Below are positions 1 to 7,832 of a DNA stretch of 64,000 nt, one piece after another. Location of the stretch: contig JBMFVV010000001.1 in the NCBI GenBank assembly GCA_049965815.1, forward strand, positions 62,001 to 126,000, read 5' to 3'. Made by a program: the position numbers and the translations under genes. The stretch's first letter is position 1; each line of letters starts with the position of its first letter. The DNA comes from GCA-001856825 sp049965815. Lineage in GTDB: Archaea; Thermoplasmatota; Thermoplasmata; Thermoplasmatales; GCA-001856825. The notes under the pieces are model-generated. The model saw only the letters and a program-made list of their open reading frames with translations, was not told where the DNA came from and ran no database searches.

Positions 1-91
1 CATTCTTCCAGAATATATGATGGAAGATATTTAAGGGTTGTTTTCTCCGTATATCTTACCTGCCCTTCCTTCAGAATTTTAAATTCTTAAA

Positions 92-430
92 TCAGTTTTG
101 CAGATTATGTATTATAGCTACAAAAGATGAAGAGTGACATACTCTCCGTGCTAAAGCACTGGAGTTTTTGCTTTTGCTTGCTGTTACTCCTTCACCCCTC
201 ACGGTCTGGGAGCATTTTGTAGAGCCTCCATCCTTGAGTTTCAATGTCGTTCCTGAGGTTGCCTCTTTGGGGGTATCAATACTCCCCTTGCACGCATCCC
301 TGTCTACGTGCAATCTGGAACGTCTTTGCCCACAACGCTCTGAGCAGATTGTGGAAGCATTCCAAACCAGCCATTGACTAGTTTTGCTGTGGTAGTATCC
401 TGCATGCATTCTCCTTCGTAGAAAGACTTA
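92..430 (-). pseudogene. Decayed IS200/IS605-type tnpB (3' part)
   Basis: The minus strand shows scattered pieces of a TnpB C-terminus in shifted frames: a degraded Cys-Gly zinc-ribbon segment, a VDRD stretch matching the usual DRD-N-A catalytic region, then an ATSGTT...DGGS tail. In the next frame a short tail ending TPVL plus a stop lies in the right-end hairpin, much as the stop of the second relic (59739-60011) lies in its own hairpin. No intact ORF remains. What is seen is fragmentary similarity. The better support is the downstream sequence (133-164), which matches the end of the other relic. It could be noncoding sequence, but the combination favours an old insertion. Confidence 0.4.
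133..164 (-). repeat. IS605-type right-end hairpin, copy 1
   Basis: The block agtgacat (133-140) is followed by a stem, CTCC-GTGC, loop TAAA, GCAC-(T)-GGAG. The same layout, agtgacat then a GC-TAAA-GC hairpin, is found at 59721-59751 beside a clearer tnpB remnant. In IS200/IS605 elements such subterminal hairpins mark the transposon right end, and the same DNA forms the 3' scaffold of the tnpB-derived omega RNA. Activity here is not implied, because the adjacent gene is broken. Confidence 0.5.
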
Positions 431-680
431 TCCACAGGACTTTCCGCATGCATGATATCTCTTTTTATACTTACATACTTCTCGCAATTCATCTCCTCCC
501 CGAAGGTCGGAGCTTTCTTGCTCATCTCCCTGTAAATATATTAGGATTTCAATGTCCTATAGAGAGATGGGAACTACTCTTTTCACAATGTGATCTTGAT
601 CCCCAACCCTATGTAATTTCTTGAATAGGATTTCTGTTGTTTATTCACTATAGACTACAATTATACATTATAGTGTAATA
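431..680. other. Intergenic stretch without recognisable gene
   Basis: About 250 bases between the tnpB relic and the toxin-antitoxin pair. A 73-codon minus-strand ORF crosses part of it (304-525) but resembles nothing I know, and it overlaps the relic in another frame. An imperfect inverted repeat, taca-ttatag-tgta (664-677), sits just before the antitoxin start and could be its operator, since type II antitoxins usually repress their own promoter. Confidence 0.4.
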
Positions 681-911
681 TTGGTTACTGTGACAATCAC
701 AACCATTCAAGTCAAAGAAGACACAAAGAAGACTCTGCAATCTATGAAACTTCACCCGAGGGAAACTTACGAAGAGGTAATAGAAAGACTCATCGAAGAC
801 TTAAGTGAACTGAACGACGAAACAAAGAGGGAAATAAAAGAAGCTAGGAGAGAAATCGAGGCAGGGAAGTTCGTCACTCATAAACAGCTGAAGAAGGATC
901 TCGACCTTTAA
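681..911 (+). CDS. Type II antitoxin, RelB/VapB-like
   Basis: A 76-residue, highly charged protein. Residues 1-30 (TVTITTIQVKEDTKKTLQSM) have the beta-strand plus helix look of an archaeal ribbon-helix-helix-like antitoxin N-terminus. The rest is a long Glu/Lys-rich helix (YEEVIERLIEDLSELN...) typical of the toxin-wrapping tail. It starts with TTG at 681, with GTG at 690 as the alternative. The stop overlaps the toxin start (TAATG), so the two are translationally coupled. By analogy it would neutralise the RelE-like toxin and repress the operon through the inverted repeat just upstream. Family assignment comes from size, charge and context. Confidence 0.75.
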   Translation: MVTVTITTIQVKEDTKKTLQSMKLHPRETYEEVIERLIEDLSELNDETKREIKEARREIEAGKFVTHKQLKKDLDL

Positions 912-1165
912 TGGAATACGAAATCGTCTGGTCCATTAGTGCCTCCAGAGAGATGAGACGTCTCGATAGATCTGTCGCAAAAAGAATCTACTCCAAGGTG
1001 GATCAACTCAAGGAAAAACCAGAAATATTGCTTGAAAGACTAGTAAATCCCCCATGTTACAGACTGAGAGTTGGTGATTATAGGATAATTCTTGACATTC
1101 AAAATGAAGTTCTTAGAATTTTGACTTTGAAAGTTGGGCATAGAAGTGCCGTTTACGACAAGTAA
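911..1165 (+). CDS. RelE/ParE-family toxin
   Basis: An 84-residue protein with the RelE-fold signature. An N-terminal strand (YEIVWSISASREMRRLD) leads to a helix pair around DRSVAKRIYSKVDQL. The core CYRLRVGDYRIILDI (about residues 48-62) matches the R-x-R-x-G-D-Y-R-I motif of RelE/ParE, and the end VGHRSAVYDK fits the usual 'GHR..VY' tail. RelE members cleave mRNA on the ribosome; ParE members poison gyrase. The Arg/His/Tyr-rich end favours RelE but does not settle it. It overlaps the antitoxin stop by one base. Both genes sit beside a transposon relic, as expected for an accessory module. Confidence 0.85.
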   Translation: MEYEIVWSISASREMRRLDRSVAKRIYSKVDQLKEKPEILLERLVNPPCYRLRVGDYRIILDIQNEVLRILTLKVGHRSAVYDK

Positions 1166-1556
1166 GAAAGAGACACAAATCGTATATCGAAGCTTCAATC
1201 GAATTCTGACCAGTCTAGCCTTACCTATCCGACTCTGCATTTTCACCACAGTGAAGGGAAGGAAAATGCTTAGATACGCTGAGAAGGAAGATAGGAAGAG
1301 ACTCCAATGAACAAAAGTGAGTATCTACATTTGCAACCAGAGTCACATATAAGCGACTGGAAATCGTTGCAACCTCAAAGGTCTTTAGACATGAGGATGT
1401 TCAAGCAAAAATCGATTTCTATGTTGATCACAACAAGAACAGTGCATTTCCAACCACGGGAAAATCAGACCGACGATGTTTAGAGAGAGCTAGAAGAATG
1501 AGACTGAAAAGAAAAAAAGGACGTCATGAATCTTGAGAACTATGGACCACTAATAA
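1166..1556. other. Gene-free stretch
   Basis: About 390 bases between the toxin and tRNA-Ala. Only very short ORFs occur. There is no clear hairpin terminator, repeat or promoter that I would defend. Confidence 0.5.
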
Positions 1557-1628
1557 TGGACTGGCGGGGATTTGAACCCCGGGCCTCCTCCATGCCAAGG
1601 AGGCGATCTTCCGCTGATCTACCAGCCC
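1557..1628 (-). tRNA. tRNA-Ala (anticodon GGC)
   Basis: On the minus strand a 72-nt cloverleaf is complete. The acceptor stem GGGCTGG pairs with CCAGTCC and contains the G3:U70 wobble pair that is the identity mark for alanine. The anticodon stem CCTCC/GGAGG encloses loop TTGGCAT, giving anticodon GGC (codon GCC). The T arm is CCGGG-GTTCAAAT-CCCCG. The discriminator base is A, CCA is not encoded, and no intron is present. An AT-rich box (1677-1688 on the opposite strand) lies about 50 bases upstream and may be the TATA element. Confidence 0.95.
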
Positions 1629-1939
1629 TCACTTTCTTCCCACTTGCGCAGGCGAACTAATCTGCATCTAACGTCATTATATATTCTTTGGCGTCGATTT
1701 AACGAACTCACATTCCAGATGAAAGTTCTCCCCTTCATGATATTCACGCTGAAGCATTAGAACGCTATGTTGTCTTCAAGAACTTGCGTTTCGTCTATTG
1801 TATTCCCGAATGCATATAGGATGACCAGATTGACCACACAGGACATGCGGTATATCAGCCTTATATCCTTACTGACACGCTATATGCTTCGTTTCCCCTG
1901 AAACATCACTAATTTATAGAGTTCCATACTACCCTGACA
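1629..1939. promoter_or_regulatory. Divergent tRNA-Ala / ctaB intergenic region
   Basis: 311 bases without a credible gene. It carries the likely tRNA promoter (atatataatg-like box on the minus strand near 1677-1688). It also carries a TATA box, aatttata (1911-1918), about 25 bases before the ctaB ATG at 1940. That spacing puts transcription start at or next to the start codon. Confidence 0.5.
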
Positions 1940-2836
1940 ATGGGAAACTCCGTAATCGATTTCATAATCATGACGAAGCCCAGGGTTTGGGTGTTCCTCT
2001 TGATTACGGGGATTGCGGGGGAAGTGTTCGCCCTTAGCATACTCAAGAGCCTAGACATAGTTGGGTTCTTCTTTGTTGCATTTTACATCGCTCTAGGGCT
2101 CATGGGGTCGGAATCAGTATCAAATTATTTTGACCTATCTATAGACAGGAAGATGAAGAGGACGATGAACAGGGCCCTTCCTTCTGGAAAGATGAGGCCA
2201 GAGGTCGCTCTTTACGGGGGAATCATACTCATTCTTGTTACTTTAGTCCTCGCAGCCATCAGATCTCTTTGGTCTCTTGTCTTCATGGCAACAGGAATAT
2301 TCGATTACACCATAATATATTCACTAATTTCAAAGAAGAGAACCTCCTGGAACATCATTCTGGGGGCATATTCTGGAGGAGCCCCATTACTTGCAGGTTT
2401 CTATGCATTCACCTCATCCTATAATACTGTTGCACTACTGATGTTCCTTACCATATTCATATGGACGCCTCTGCACATTTGGTCTCTTTCAATAAAATAC
2501 AGGGATGATTATGCGGCAGCTTCAGTTCCAATGCTTCCAGTTAAGAGAACGACAAAGCAATCAATGAAAGTCCTCTTTCCTATAGCCCTTTTGGCTGTGG
2601 TCATAACCGTTCTGACGGGCTATGAATTCAGAAACTACTTCAGTTTTTACGTGGGAATTATAGTCTTTGTGATTTACCTGGCACTCGGAATATCACTGCT
2701 GGTTTCCTATCTCAGGGCATTGGTAGATCCGGAAAGAAGGATAATGAAACTTTTTGTATCGACTAATATATTCATAGGAATCTTTTTTGTATTTATTGCT
2801 ATCTTCTCATTACTGATACCGTTCATAGGGGTTTGA
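1940..2836 (+). CDS. ctaB: Protoheme IX farnesyltransferase (heme O synthase)
   Basis: A UbiA-superfamily membrane prenyltransferase of 298 residues, the usual CtaB length. It adds a farnesyl group to heme B to make heme O for heme-copper oxidases. Visible motifs are the first Asp-rich site N62-x2-D65-x3-D69 followed by K-x-RT-x-NRALPSG (73-83), the KKRTSWNIILGAYSGGAPLLAG segment (about 132-153), and WTPLHIWSLSIKYRDDYA...PMLPV (about 175-201). All three are characteristic of CtaB rather than MenA or UbiA. About eight to nine hydrophobic helices are apparent. The start lies about 25 bases after a TATA box, so the mRNA is probably leaderless. alaX follows directly. It implies a terminal oxidase using heme O or A elsewhere in the genome. 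Confidence 0.92.
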   Translation: MGNSVIDFIIMTKPRVWVFLLITGIAGEVFALSILKSLDIVGFFFVAFYIALGLMGSESVSNYFDLSIDRKMKRTMNRALPSGKMRPEVALYGGIILILVTLVLAAIRSLWSLVFMATGIFDYTIIYSLISKKRTSWNIILGAYSGGAPLLAGFYAFTSSYNTVALLMFLTIFIWTPLHIWSLSIKYRDDYAAASVPMLPVKRTTKQSMKVLFPIALLAVVITVLTGYEFRNYFSFYVGIIVFVIYLALGISLLVSYLRALVDPERRIMKLFVSTNIFIGIFFVFIAIFSLLIPFIGV

Positions 2837-2838
2837 AA

Positions 2839-3537
2839 ATGAAAACAATGCTGATGTATCTTGAAGATTCGTATCTGAAAGAGCTGGATGCCGAGGTTGT
2901 TGAAGTCGGAGAGGGAGTGATCCTTGATAGGACTATCTTCTATGCAGCTTCCGGCGGACAGCCTTCAGACCTTGGAGTCATTGAAGGGAAAATGGAATAC
3001 GTGGTAAAGGACGTCGCAAAGAGGGAAGAGATTGTTCACATTACTGATCCCCTTCCGTCAGTAGGAGAGAAGGTCAGACTGAAGATAGACTGGGAAAGAA
3101 GGTACAAGCACATGAGGCAGCATACGGCAATTCACGTTGTTTCTTCAATTGCAATGAAAGAATTTGGCGCAATGATAACCGGGAATCAGATAAATCAAGA
3201 CTATTCAAGGATAGATTTCAACTTCAAGGATTGGAACAACGACATATCAAAATCATTACAGAACAGGGTGAATGAGGAGCTCCTGAAAAATCAGGATGTC
3301 ACGGTACTTTCAATGAAGAGGGATGAAATACTGAGTGTGGAAGGTGCGCTAAAGGTTGATCCGAAACTGCTTCCGTCTTCTGAAATCCTCAGGGTAGTGA
3401 AGATCGGAGAAATAGACATGCAGCCGGATGGCGGGACTCACGTGAAGAATACTTCTGAAGTGGGTACTATTGATATTTACAAGATAGAGAACAAGGGGAA
3501 GAACAACAAGAGAATGTACTTCTCCCTTCACAAATGA
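2839..3537 (+). CDS. alaX: AlaX-type alanyl-tRNA editing protein
   Basis: A stand-alone homologue of the AlaRS editing domain that hydrolyses mischarged Ser- or Gly-tRNA(Ala). The zinc motif HxxxH appears as QHTAIHVV (around residue 93). The second half-site is QPDGGTHVKN, where Asp replaces the Cys of the common CGGTH form; as I recall, some AlaX groups have this. The N-terminus GVILDRTIFYAASGGQPSDLG matches the editing-domain strand 'T.FYP.GGGQP.D.G'. I chose ATG 2839 because AGGGGT lies six bases before it; TTG 2833 would overlap the ctaB stop. The 3' end overlaps dnaJ tail-to-tail by ten bases. It complements AlaRS (14175-16760), which also has its own editing domain. Confidence 0.9.
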   Translation: MKTMLMYLEDSYLKELDAEVVEVGEGVILDRTIFYAASGGQPSDLGVIEGKMEYVVKDVAKREEIVHITDPLPSVGEKVRLKIDWERRYKHMRQHTAIHVVSSIAMKEFGAMITGNQINQDYSRIDFNFKDWNNDISKSLQNRVNEELLKNQDVTVLSMKRDEILSVEGALKVDPKLLPSSEILRVVKIGEIDMQPDGGTHVKNTSEVGTIDIYKIENKGKNNKRMYFSLHK

Positions 3538-4631
3538 AACTGCGAGAAGAATCCCTTCTCATTCTTGAACTGTTCCAGGAGTTCCCTCTGCTTCTTTGAT
3601 ATCTTCTTCGGGAGCAACACCCTAGCCCTCAGGATCACGTCCGCATTCCCCCTACCACTCTTCTTCTGTATTCCTTCGCCCTTGAGCACTATCCTATCCC
3701 CGGGCTGTGTTCCTGGTGGAATGTCTACTTCCTTTTCTCCACGCAGCAGTGATACCTTCACTTTCCCACCGATAATTGCGTCAATGAAGTCCACATCCAC
3801 GTCCTTCTCCAGGTTGTCCCCTTCTCTCCTGAACTCCATGTAGTCTATGTCAAATTTTATCCTCAGGTCTCCGGACCCGCCAGGTCTGTAATTCCCTTTT
3901 CCCCTGAGTACATAGATTTCATCCTCATTGATACCAGCAGGCGGTGAAATCTCTATCTTGTCTTTCTTCCTCACGAAACCTGACCCGGAACATACGTGGC
4001 AAACCTTCTCTGGTATCTTCCCCCTCCCGTTGCAGGTCCTGCAGACTTCAGTCGTCCTGAAGAGTATGAAACCCTGATTAGACGACCTCTCTACGTAACC
4101 CCTGCCCTTGCACGTTGGACAGGTCACCAGTTTCCTGGTTTCAGATCCCGTTCCGTCACACGCTTCACATTTCATTTCCCTGAAGTAATATACCTCGATC
4201 CTCTCGTTCCGGGCTATTCTCCTTATGTCTATGGGTATCTCAACGTACGCATCAGAACCTCTCAGCTCTCTCTGCTGACCTGCGAAGCCACCAAATGGAT
4301 TGCCAAATCCCCCCCCTCCAAACCCAAATTGGGAGAACAGGTCTCCGAATATGTCCTGGATGTCCTGATAGTGGTGGAACTGGTTCCAGTCAAATCCTCC
4401 CTGGAAATTTACACCCTCTTCCCCATACTGGTCGAACCTCGCCCTCTTCTGATCATCCATAAGGACTTCATACGCTTCGCTGATTTCCTTGAACTTTTCT
4501 TCAGCCTCTTTCTTGTTCTGGGGGTTGAGATCAGGATGGTACTTCTTTGCTAGCTCCCTGTAGGCTTTCTTGATGTCTTCCTTGGATGCCTTCCTGTCTA
4601 CTCCCAGTACAGCGTAGTAATCCTTACCCAT
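3528..4631 (-). CDS. dnaJ: Chaperone DnaJ (type I Hsp40)
   Basis: A 367-residue co-chaperone that stimulates DnaK ATPase and holds unfolded clients. In order it has a J domain (1-70) with HPD at 32-34, and a Gly/Phe-rich linker (about 75-125) whose glycine run is encoded by a C8 tract on the plus strand. Four CxxCxGxG zinc repeats follow (CEACDGTG, CPTCKGRG, CRTCNGRG, CHVCSGSG), then the C-terminal client-binding beta domains. It is the last gene of grpE-dnaK-dnaJ, 13 bases after dnaK. Archaea that have this set are thought to have acquired it from bacteria. All key residues are intact. Confidence 0.97.
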   Translation of the reverse strand: MGKDYYAVLGVDRKASKEDIKKAYRELAKKYHPDLNPQNKKEAEEKFKEISEAYEVLMDDQKRARFDQYGEEGVNFQGGFDWNQFHHYQDIQDIFGDLFSQFGFGGGGFGNPFGGFAGQQRELRGSDAYVEIPIDIRRIARNERIEVYYFREMKCEACDGTGSETRKLVTCPTCKGRGYVERSSNQGFILFRTTEVCRTCNGRGKIPEKVCHVCSGSGFVRKKDKIEISPPAGINEDEIYVLRGKGNYRPGGSGDLRIKFDIDYMEFRREGDNLEKDVDVDFIDAIIGGKVKVSLLRGEKEVDIPPGTQPGDRIVLKGEGIQKKSGRGNADVILRARVLLPKKISKKQRELLEQFKNEKGFFSQFHL

Positions 4632-4644
4632 TCATATCAGAAGT

Positions 4645-6492
4645 TCATTGACCCTTATTTTCTTTATCTTCGTGAATTTCCGTCTCGCCTGGGTTTGACT
4701 CTGAGGAGGTTTCACCTGGCTGCTGTGATTGCTGCTCATCTGACTTTACATTCTTGTACATATATTCCCCGATTTTCTGTATCTCCTTAGTCAGGATATC
4801 CATCTTGTCCTTTATTGCCTGTATGTCCTTCTTCTGTATCTCGTCCTTCAGATCCTTCAGTTTGCCGTTGATGTTATCTTTGATGTCCTGCGGAATCTTG
4901 TCACCATAATCTGCGAGCGTCTTTTCAGTGGAGTATGATAGCGCCTCAGCGTTGTTTATTGTTTCAATCTCTTCCTTCTTCTTCTTATCCTCCTCTTCGT
5001 ATTTCTTGGCTTCCTCCTTCATCCTGTTTATCTCTTCCTTGCTGAGTTTTGTGCTTGATGTTATCGTTATACCGCGCTGCTTGTTCGTTGCTAGGTCCTT
5101 TGCAGTAACATTCAGAATTCCGTTGGAATCTATATCGAATGTCACTTCAATCTGCGGCATTCCCCTGGGGGCTGGAGGTATACCCTCTAGCATGAACCTT
5201 CCCAGTAATGTGTTGTCCTTTGCCAGTGGTCTTTCTCCTTGCACTATCACGATCTCTACTGCAGTCTGGTTGTCTGCGGCCGTGGAGAATATTTGAGACT
5301 TCTTAGTGGGTATCGTTGTGTTCGCATTTATAAGGGGGGTGGCCACTCCACCAAGTGTCTCTATGCTGAGCGTTAGGGGTGTTACATCCAGTAGAACTAT
5401 GCCCTTTACATCTCCAGCCAGTACAGCACCCTGAATGGAAGCACCTATTGCTACGCACTCCATTGGATCCACGCCGCTTTCGACTTTCTTTCCCATTATG
5501 TCCTCAACGAACTTCTTGACTATAGGCATCCTTGTGGGTCCTCCAACAAGGATGACCTTGCTTATATCCGAGGCTGATAACTTTGCTCCCTTCAATGCCT
5601 CCTCAATCGGCTTCCTGGCCCTCTCAATGATCGGCCGTACAAGATTCTCCAGATCTGCCCTGGTTATGGATATCAGCAGATGCTTCGGACCATCTGCTCC
5701 GCTGGTTATGTATGGCAGATTTACCTCAGTGGACAGGGAAGTTGAAAGCTCAATCTTAGCCTTCTCTGCAGCATCCTTTAACCTTATATAGGAATTCTTG
5801 TCCTTCCTCAGGTCTATGCCGTTTTCCTGCTGGAATTTTGTTGCAAGGTAATTTATGACAGCCTCATCCATATCTGTTCCACCGAGCTTTGTATCACCAG
5901 ATGTTGAAAGCACTTCATACACCCCGGAACTGAATTCCATTATTGTGACATCCAGTGTTCCTCCGCCGAGGTCGAAGACCATGATTCTGTGTTCGCCTTC
6001 CGTCTTGTCAAGCCCATATGCAAGCGCCGCCGCCGTCGGTTCGTTGATTATCCTGACCACTTCCAGGCCTGCTATCGCACCTGCATCCTTTGTAGCCTGC
6101 CTCTGGTTGTCGTTGAAATATGCTGGAACGGTTATGACTGCCTTACTGATCTTTTCACCGAGATACTTCTCTGAGTCGTCCTTAATCTTCTGGAGGAGGA
6201 ACGCTGACAGTTGCTGAGGAGTGTACTCCTTCCCCCTCACCTTGAACTTATAATCTTCACCCATCCTCCTCTTGAATGCGTAAACGGTTCCCTCTGGGTT
6301 TGTTAGAGCCTGCCTCCTTGCAGGTTCTCCAACCAGCAGCTCCCCGTTCTTCGTGAATGCGACGTAGGAGGGGAATGCTTTCCCACCTAGGGTCGTCCCT
6401 TCGGAGCTGGGTAGCACAACCGGCTTACCCGCTATCATTACTGCTGCCTGCGAATTGCTTGTTCCTAAATCTATACCTAATATTTTTTCCAT
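4645..6492 (-). CDS. dnaK: Chaperone DnaK (Hsp70)
   Basis: ATP-driven Hsp70 of about 615 residues. The ATPase domain opens with ILGIDLGTSNSQ, and the second phosphate loop IMVFDLGGGTLDVT and adenosine motif VILVGGPTRMPIV are intact. The interdomain linker VLLDVTPLTLSIET and the beta substrate domain follow. The helical lid ends in a polar tail rich in Gln, Glu and Ser. I prefer ATG 6492: AAAGGTGA lies five bases before it, and the protein then starts directly at MEKILG. GTG 6501 would overlap grpE by eight bases. Middle gene of the heat-shock operon. Relative to bacterial DnaK, the stretch after DLGTSNS is slightly shorter, as in Gram-positive and archaeal forms. Confidence 0.97.
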   Translation of the reverse strand: MEKILGIDLGTSNSQAAVMIAGKPVVLPSSEGTTLGGKAFPSYVAFTKNGELLVGEPARRQALTNPEGTVYAFKRRMGEDYKFKVRGKEYTPQQLSAFLLQKIKDDSEKYLGEKISKAVITVPAYFNDNQRQATKDAGAIAGLEVVRIINEPTAAALAYGLDKTEGEHRIMVFDLGGGTLDVTIMEFSSGVYEVLSTSGDTKLGGTDMDEAVINYLATKFQQENGIDLRKDKNSYIRLKDAAEKAKIELSTSLSTEVNLPYITSGADGPKHLLISITRADLENLVRPIIERARKPIEEALKGAKLSASDISKVILVGGPTRMPIVKKFVEDIMGKKVESGVDPMECVAIGASIQGAVLAGDVKGIVLLDVTPLTLSIETLGGVATPLINANTTIPTKKSQIFSTAADNQTAVEIVIVQGERPLAKDNTLLGRFMLEGIPPAPRGMPQIEVTFDIDSNGILNVTAKDLATNKQRGITITSSTKLSKEEINRMKEEAKKYEEEDKKKKEEIETINNAEALSYSTEKTLADYGDKIPQDIKDNINGKLKDLKDEIQKKDIQAIKDKMDILTKEIQKIGEYMYKNVKSDEQQSQQPGETSSESNPGETEIHEDKENKGQ

Positions 6493-6493
6493 T

Positions 6494-6976
6494 TTAATCA
6501 CCTTTGTTGAGAATTACTAACTCTGGCCTGATTACTCTGTCTCCGATTGCATATCCTCTCCTGACTATCTTCTTGATGGTGTTTGCCTCACCACCATCTT
6601 CCACCCCTATCGCTTCATGTCTGTTCGGATCAAACTTGCTGTTGTCGTCTATTGCAACCAGCCCCTCTTTCTGAAGGATTTGCTCGATCTGTCTCTTGAT
6701 AGCAAGTGTTCCTTCGTCCTTCACGTTTTCCAGGCTGTCAAGGACAGGCAATAGCTCCCTTATGATCCTCTCAGAGGCGTATTTCGAGAGTTTCATAGAC
6801 TCCTCGCTGATCCTTTTCTGGAAGTTGTCAAGGTCTGCTGCAAATCTTAGATTCTGCTCCTTCATCTCCTGGATCATCTTCTCCTTTTCAGCTACATTCT
6901 GTTCTAGCATCTTCACTCTTTCTGAACACTCTGATAGGGAATGCTTTAGAGACCGATAGTAGGAGACAGTTGGCAC
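6494..6976 (-). CDS. grpE: GrpE nucleotide exchange factor
   Basis: A 160-residue exchange factor that releases ADP from DnaK. A long N-terminal coiled coil (ECSERVKMLEQNVAEKEKMIQEMKEQN, about 17-43) leads into AADLDNFQKRISEE, the classic GrpE dimer helix. The beta-wing is SKFDPNRHEAIGVEDGGEANTIKKIVRRGYAIGDRVIRPELVIL. It starts with GTG 6976. A TATA-like attattatag (6996-7005, minus strand) lies about 24 bases upstream, so the operon mRNA is probably leaderless. First gene of grpE-dnaK-dnaJ; its stop is one base from the preferred dnaK ATG. I saw no CIRCE-type operator. Confidence 0.95.
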   Translation of the reverse strand: MPTVSYYRSLKHSLSECSERVKMLEQNVAEKEKMIQEMKEQNLRFAADLDNFQKRISEESMKLSKYASERIIRELLPVLDSLENVKDEGTLAIKRQIEQILQKEGLVAIDDNSKFDPNRHEAIGVEDGGEANTIKKIVRRGYAIGDRVIRPELVILNKGD

Positions 6977-6993
6977 TTACCCTTATTTAGCAC

Positions 6994-7006
6994 TTCTATA
7001 ATAATG
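6994..7006 (-). promoter_or_regulatory. TATA box of the grpE-dnaK-dnaJ operon
   Basis: Minus-strand attattatag is centred about 24 bases before the grpE GTG at 6976. That is the spacing expected when an archaeal TATA box specifies a leaderless transcript. Confidence 0.5.
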
Positions 7007-7124
7007 TTATCATCGATTGGTTGTGTACCAAAAATTCTCATATAATGCGGCATCCAACAGCTCACATCGCTGTTAAATGGTCCGTATATTCCATTATTGT
7101 TTCAGCATATGCAAATTTTCCCTT

Positions 7125-7664
7125 CTATGATTTGTGTTCATGCCTCTTCACAAACATCTCTTCCGTTACAATCCATTTCTTCCCTGCATCATTTGTGCTT
7201 TCTGACCTGCACCTGAACGAATCTTTCTTCACGACGTAGAAGATCCATCTCATGATCCTCCTGCTGTTCTCCCTGGATTCAAGTTCAATATCCCTACCCT
7301 TCTTTCTTCCCGTGAAACTTCTTATCGTAGCCTGGTTCGGTGAAATCCATATGCTGTTCCAGGAATCGGTATCCGGGTCATAGATGTGGATAGTAGTTCC
7401 GCCCGTATCGACAACCCCGTGATCAGTGGATTTCCAAACATCCTGTACTGCAGTTCCTCCAAGGATCCACCCGGCATGGTATTCGCCTTTTGAAATTAAC
7501 CAGGAACCATCCTCCTGAAGGCTTCTGGCTTCTACAATATCCCAATCACCTACGAATTGACCGAACAACTTCAGCTTGTTCTTTAGTGGACTGAACGGAC
7601 CACTCGCGTTGAGCTGTCTGATCTCTGGTTTTTTTGAGATTCTTGCTATTTTCTTCGCAGGCAT
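7125..7664 (-). CDS. Uncharacterised protein, possibly lipocalin-like barrel
   Basis: About 179 residues from ATG 7664; TTG 7673 is possible but less likely. No signal peptide and no long hydrophobic segment. The body alternates short strands and glycines: FGQFVGDWDIVEARSLQEDGSW, GEYHAGWILGGTAVQDVW, THIYDPDTDSWNSIWIS, then a charged IRSFTGRKKGRDIELES block and a basic C-terminus. The 'F-x-G-x-W-D...G-E-x-H-x-G-W-x-L-x-G...Q-D-V-W' pattern recalls DUF1579-like and lipocalin-type beta barrels that bind small ligands. That is fold-level inference only. It stands alone between grpE and the presenilin-like gene. Cytoplasmic. Function unknown. Confidence 0.8.
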   Translation of the reverse strand: MPAKKIARISKKPEIRQLNASGPFSPLKNKLKLFGQFVGDWDIVEARSLQEDGSWLISKGEYHAGWILGGTAVQDVWKSTDHGVVDTGGTTIHIYDPDTDSWNSIWISPNQATIRSFTGRKKGRDIELESRENSRRIMRWIFYVVKKDSFRCRSESTNDAGKKWIVTEEMFVKRHEHKS

Positions 7665-7832
7665 GACTTTCAATAGTGCAACCGGACTATATCAATTTCT
7701 CGTGACTGGGCCTGCAATATTGCGATATTAGATTCTATTTGCACTCTAAACTTGATATGTGTTATTTACAGGAAAACATATATCGTGAACTCTATAACAG
7801 TCCGCAATGAATATAGGAGAACTGAATGAGAA

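Noticed and set aside
304..525. 73-codon minus ORF near the left end
   Set aside because: No similarity to TnpB or other families in this frame and it overlaps the decayed tnpB; treated as chance.
4313..4320. Homopolymer runs (C8 here, G7 at about 19635 and 28941) as frameshift sites
   Set aside because: In each case the protein motifs on both sides remain in frame, so the runs simply encode glycines or similar residues.
3996..4553. A 185-codon plus-strand ORF across dnaJ
   Set aside because: It is the mirror of a strongly conserved DnaJ gene, including its zinc repeats; no domain is visible in the opposite reading.
4928..6217. Several plus-strand ORFs of 118-122 codons across dnaK
   Set aside because: Antisense to DnaK motifs; Ser-rich composition is typical of shadow frames in this codon usage.
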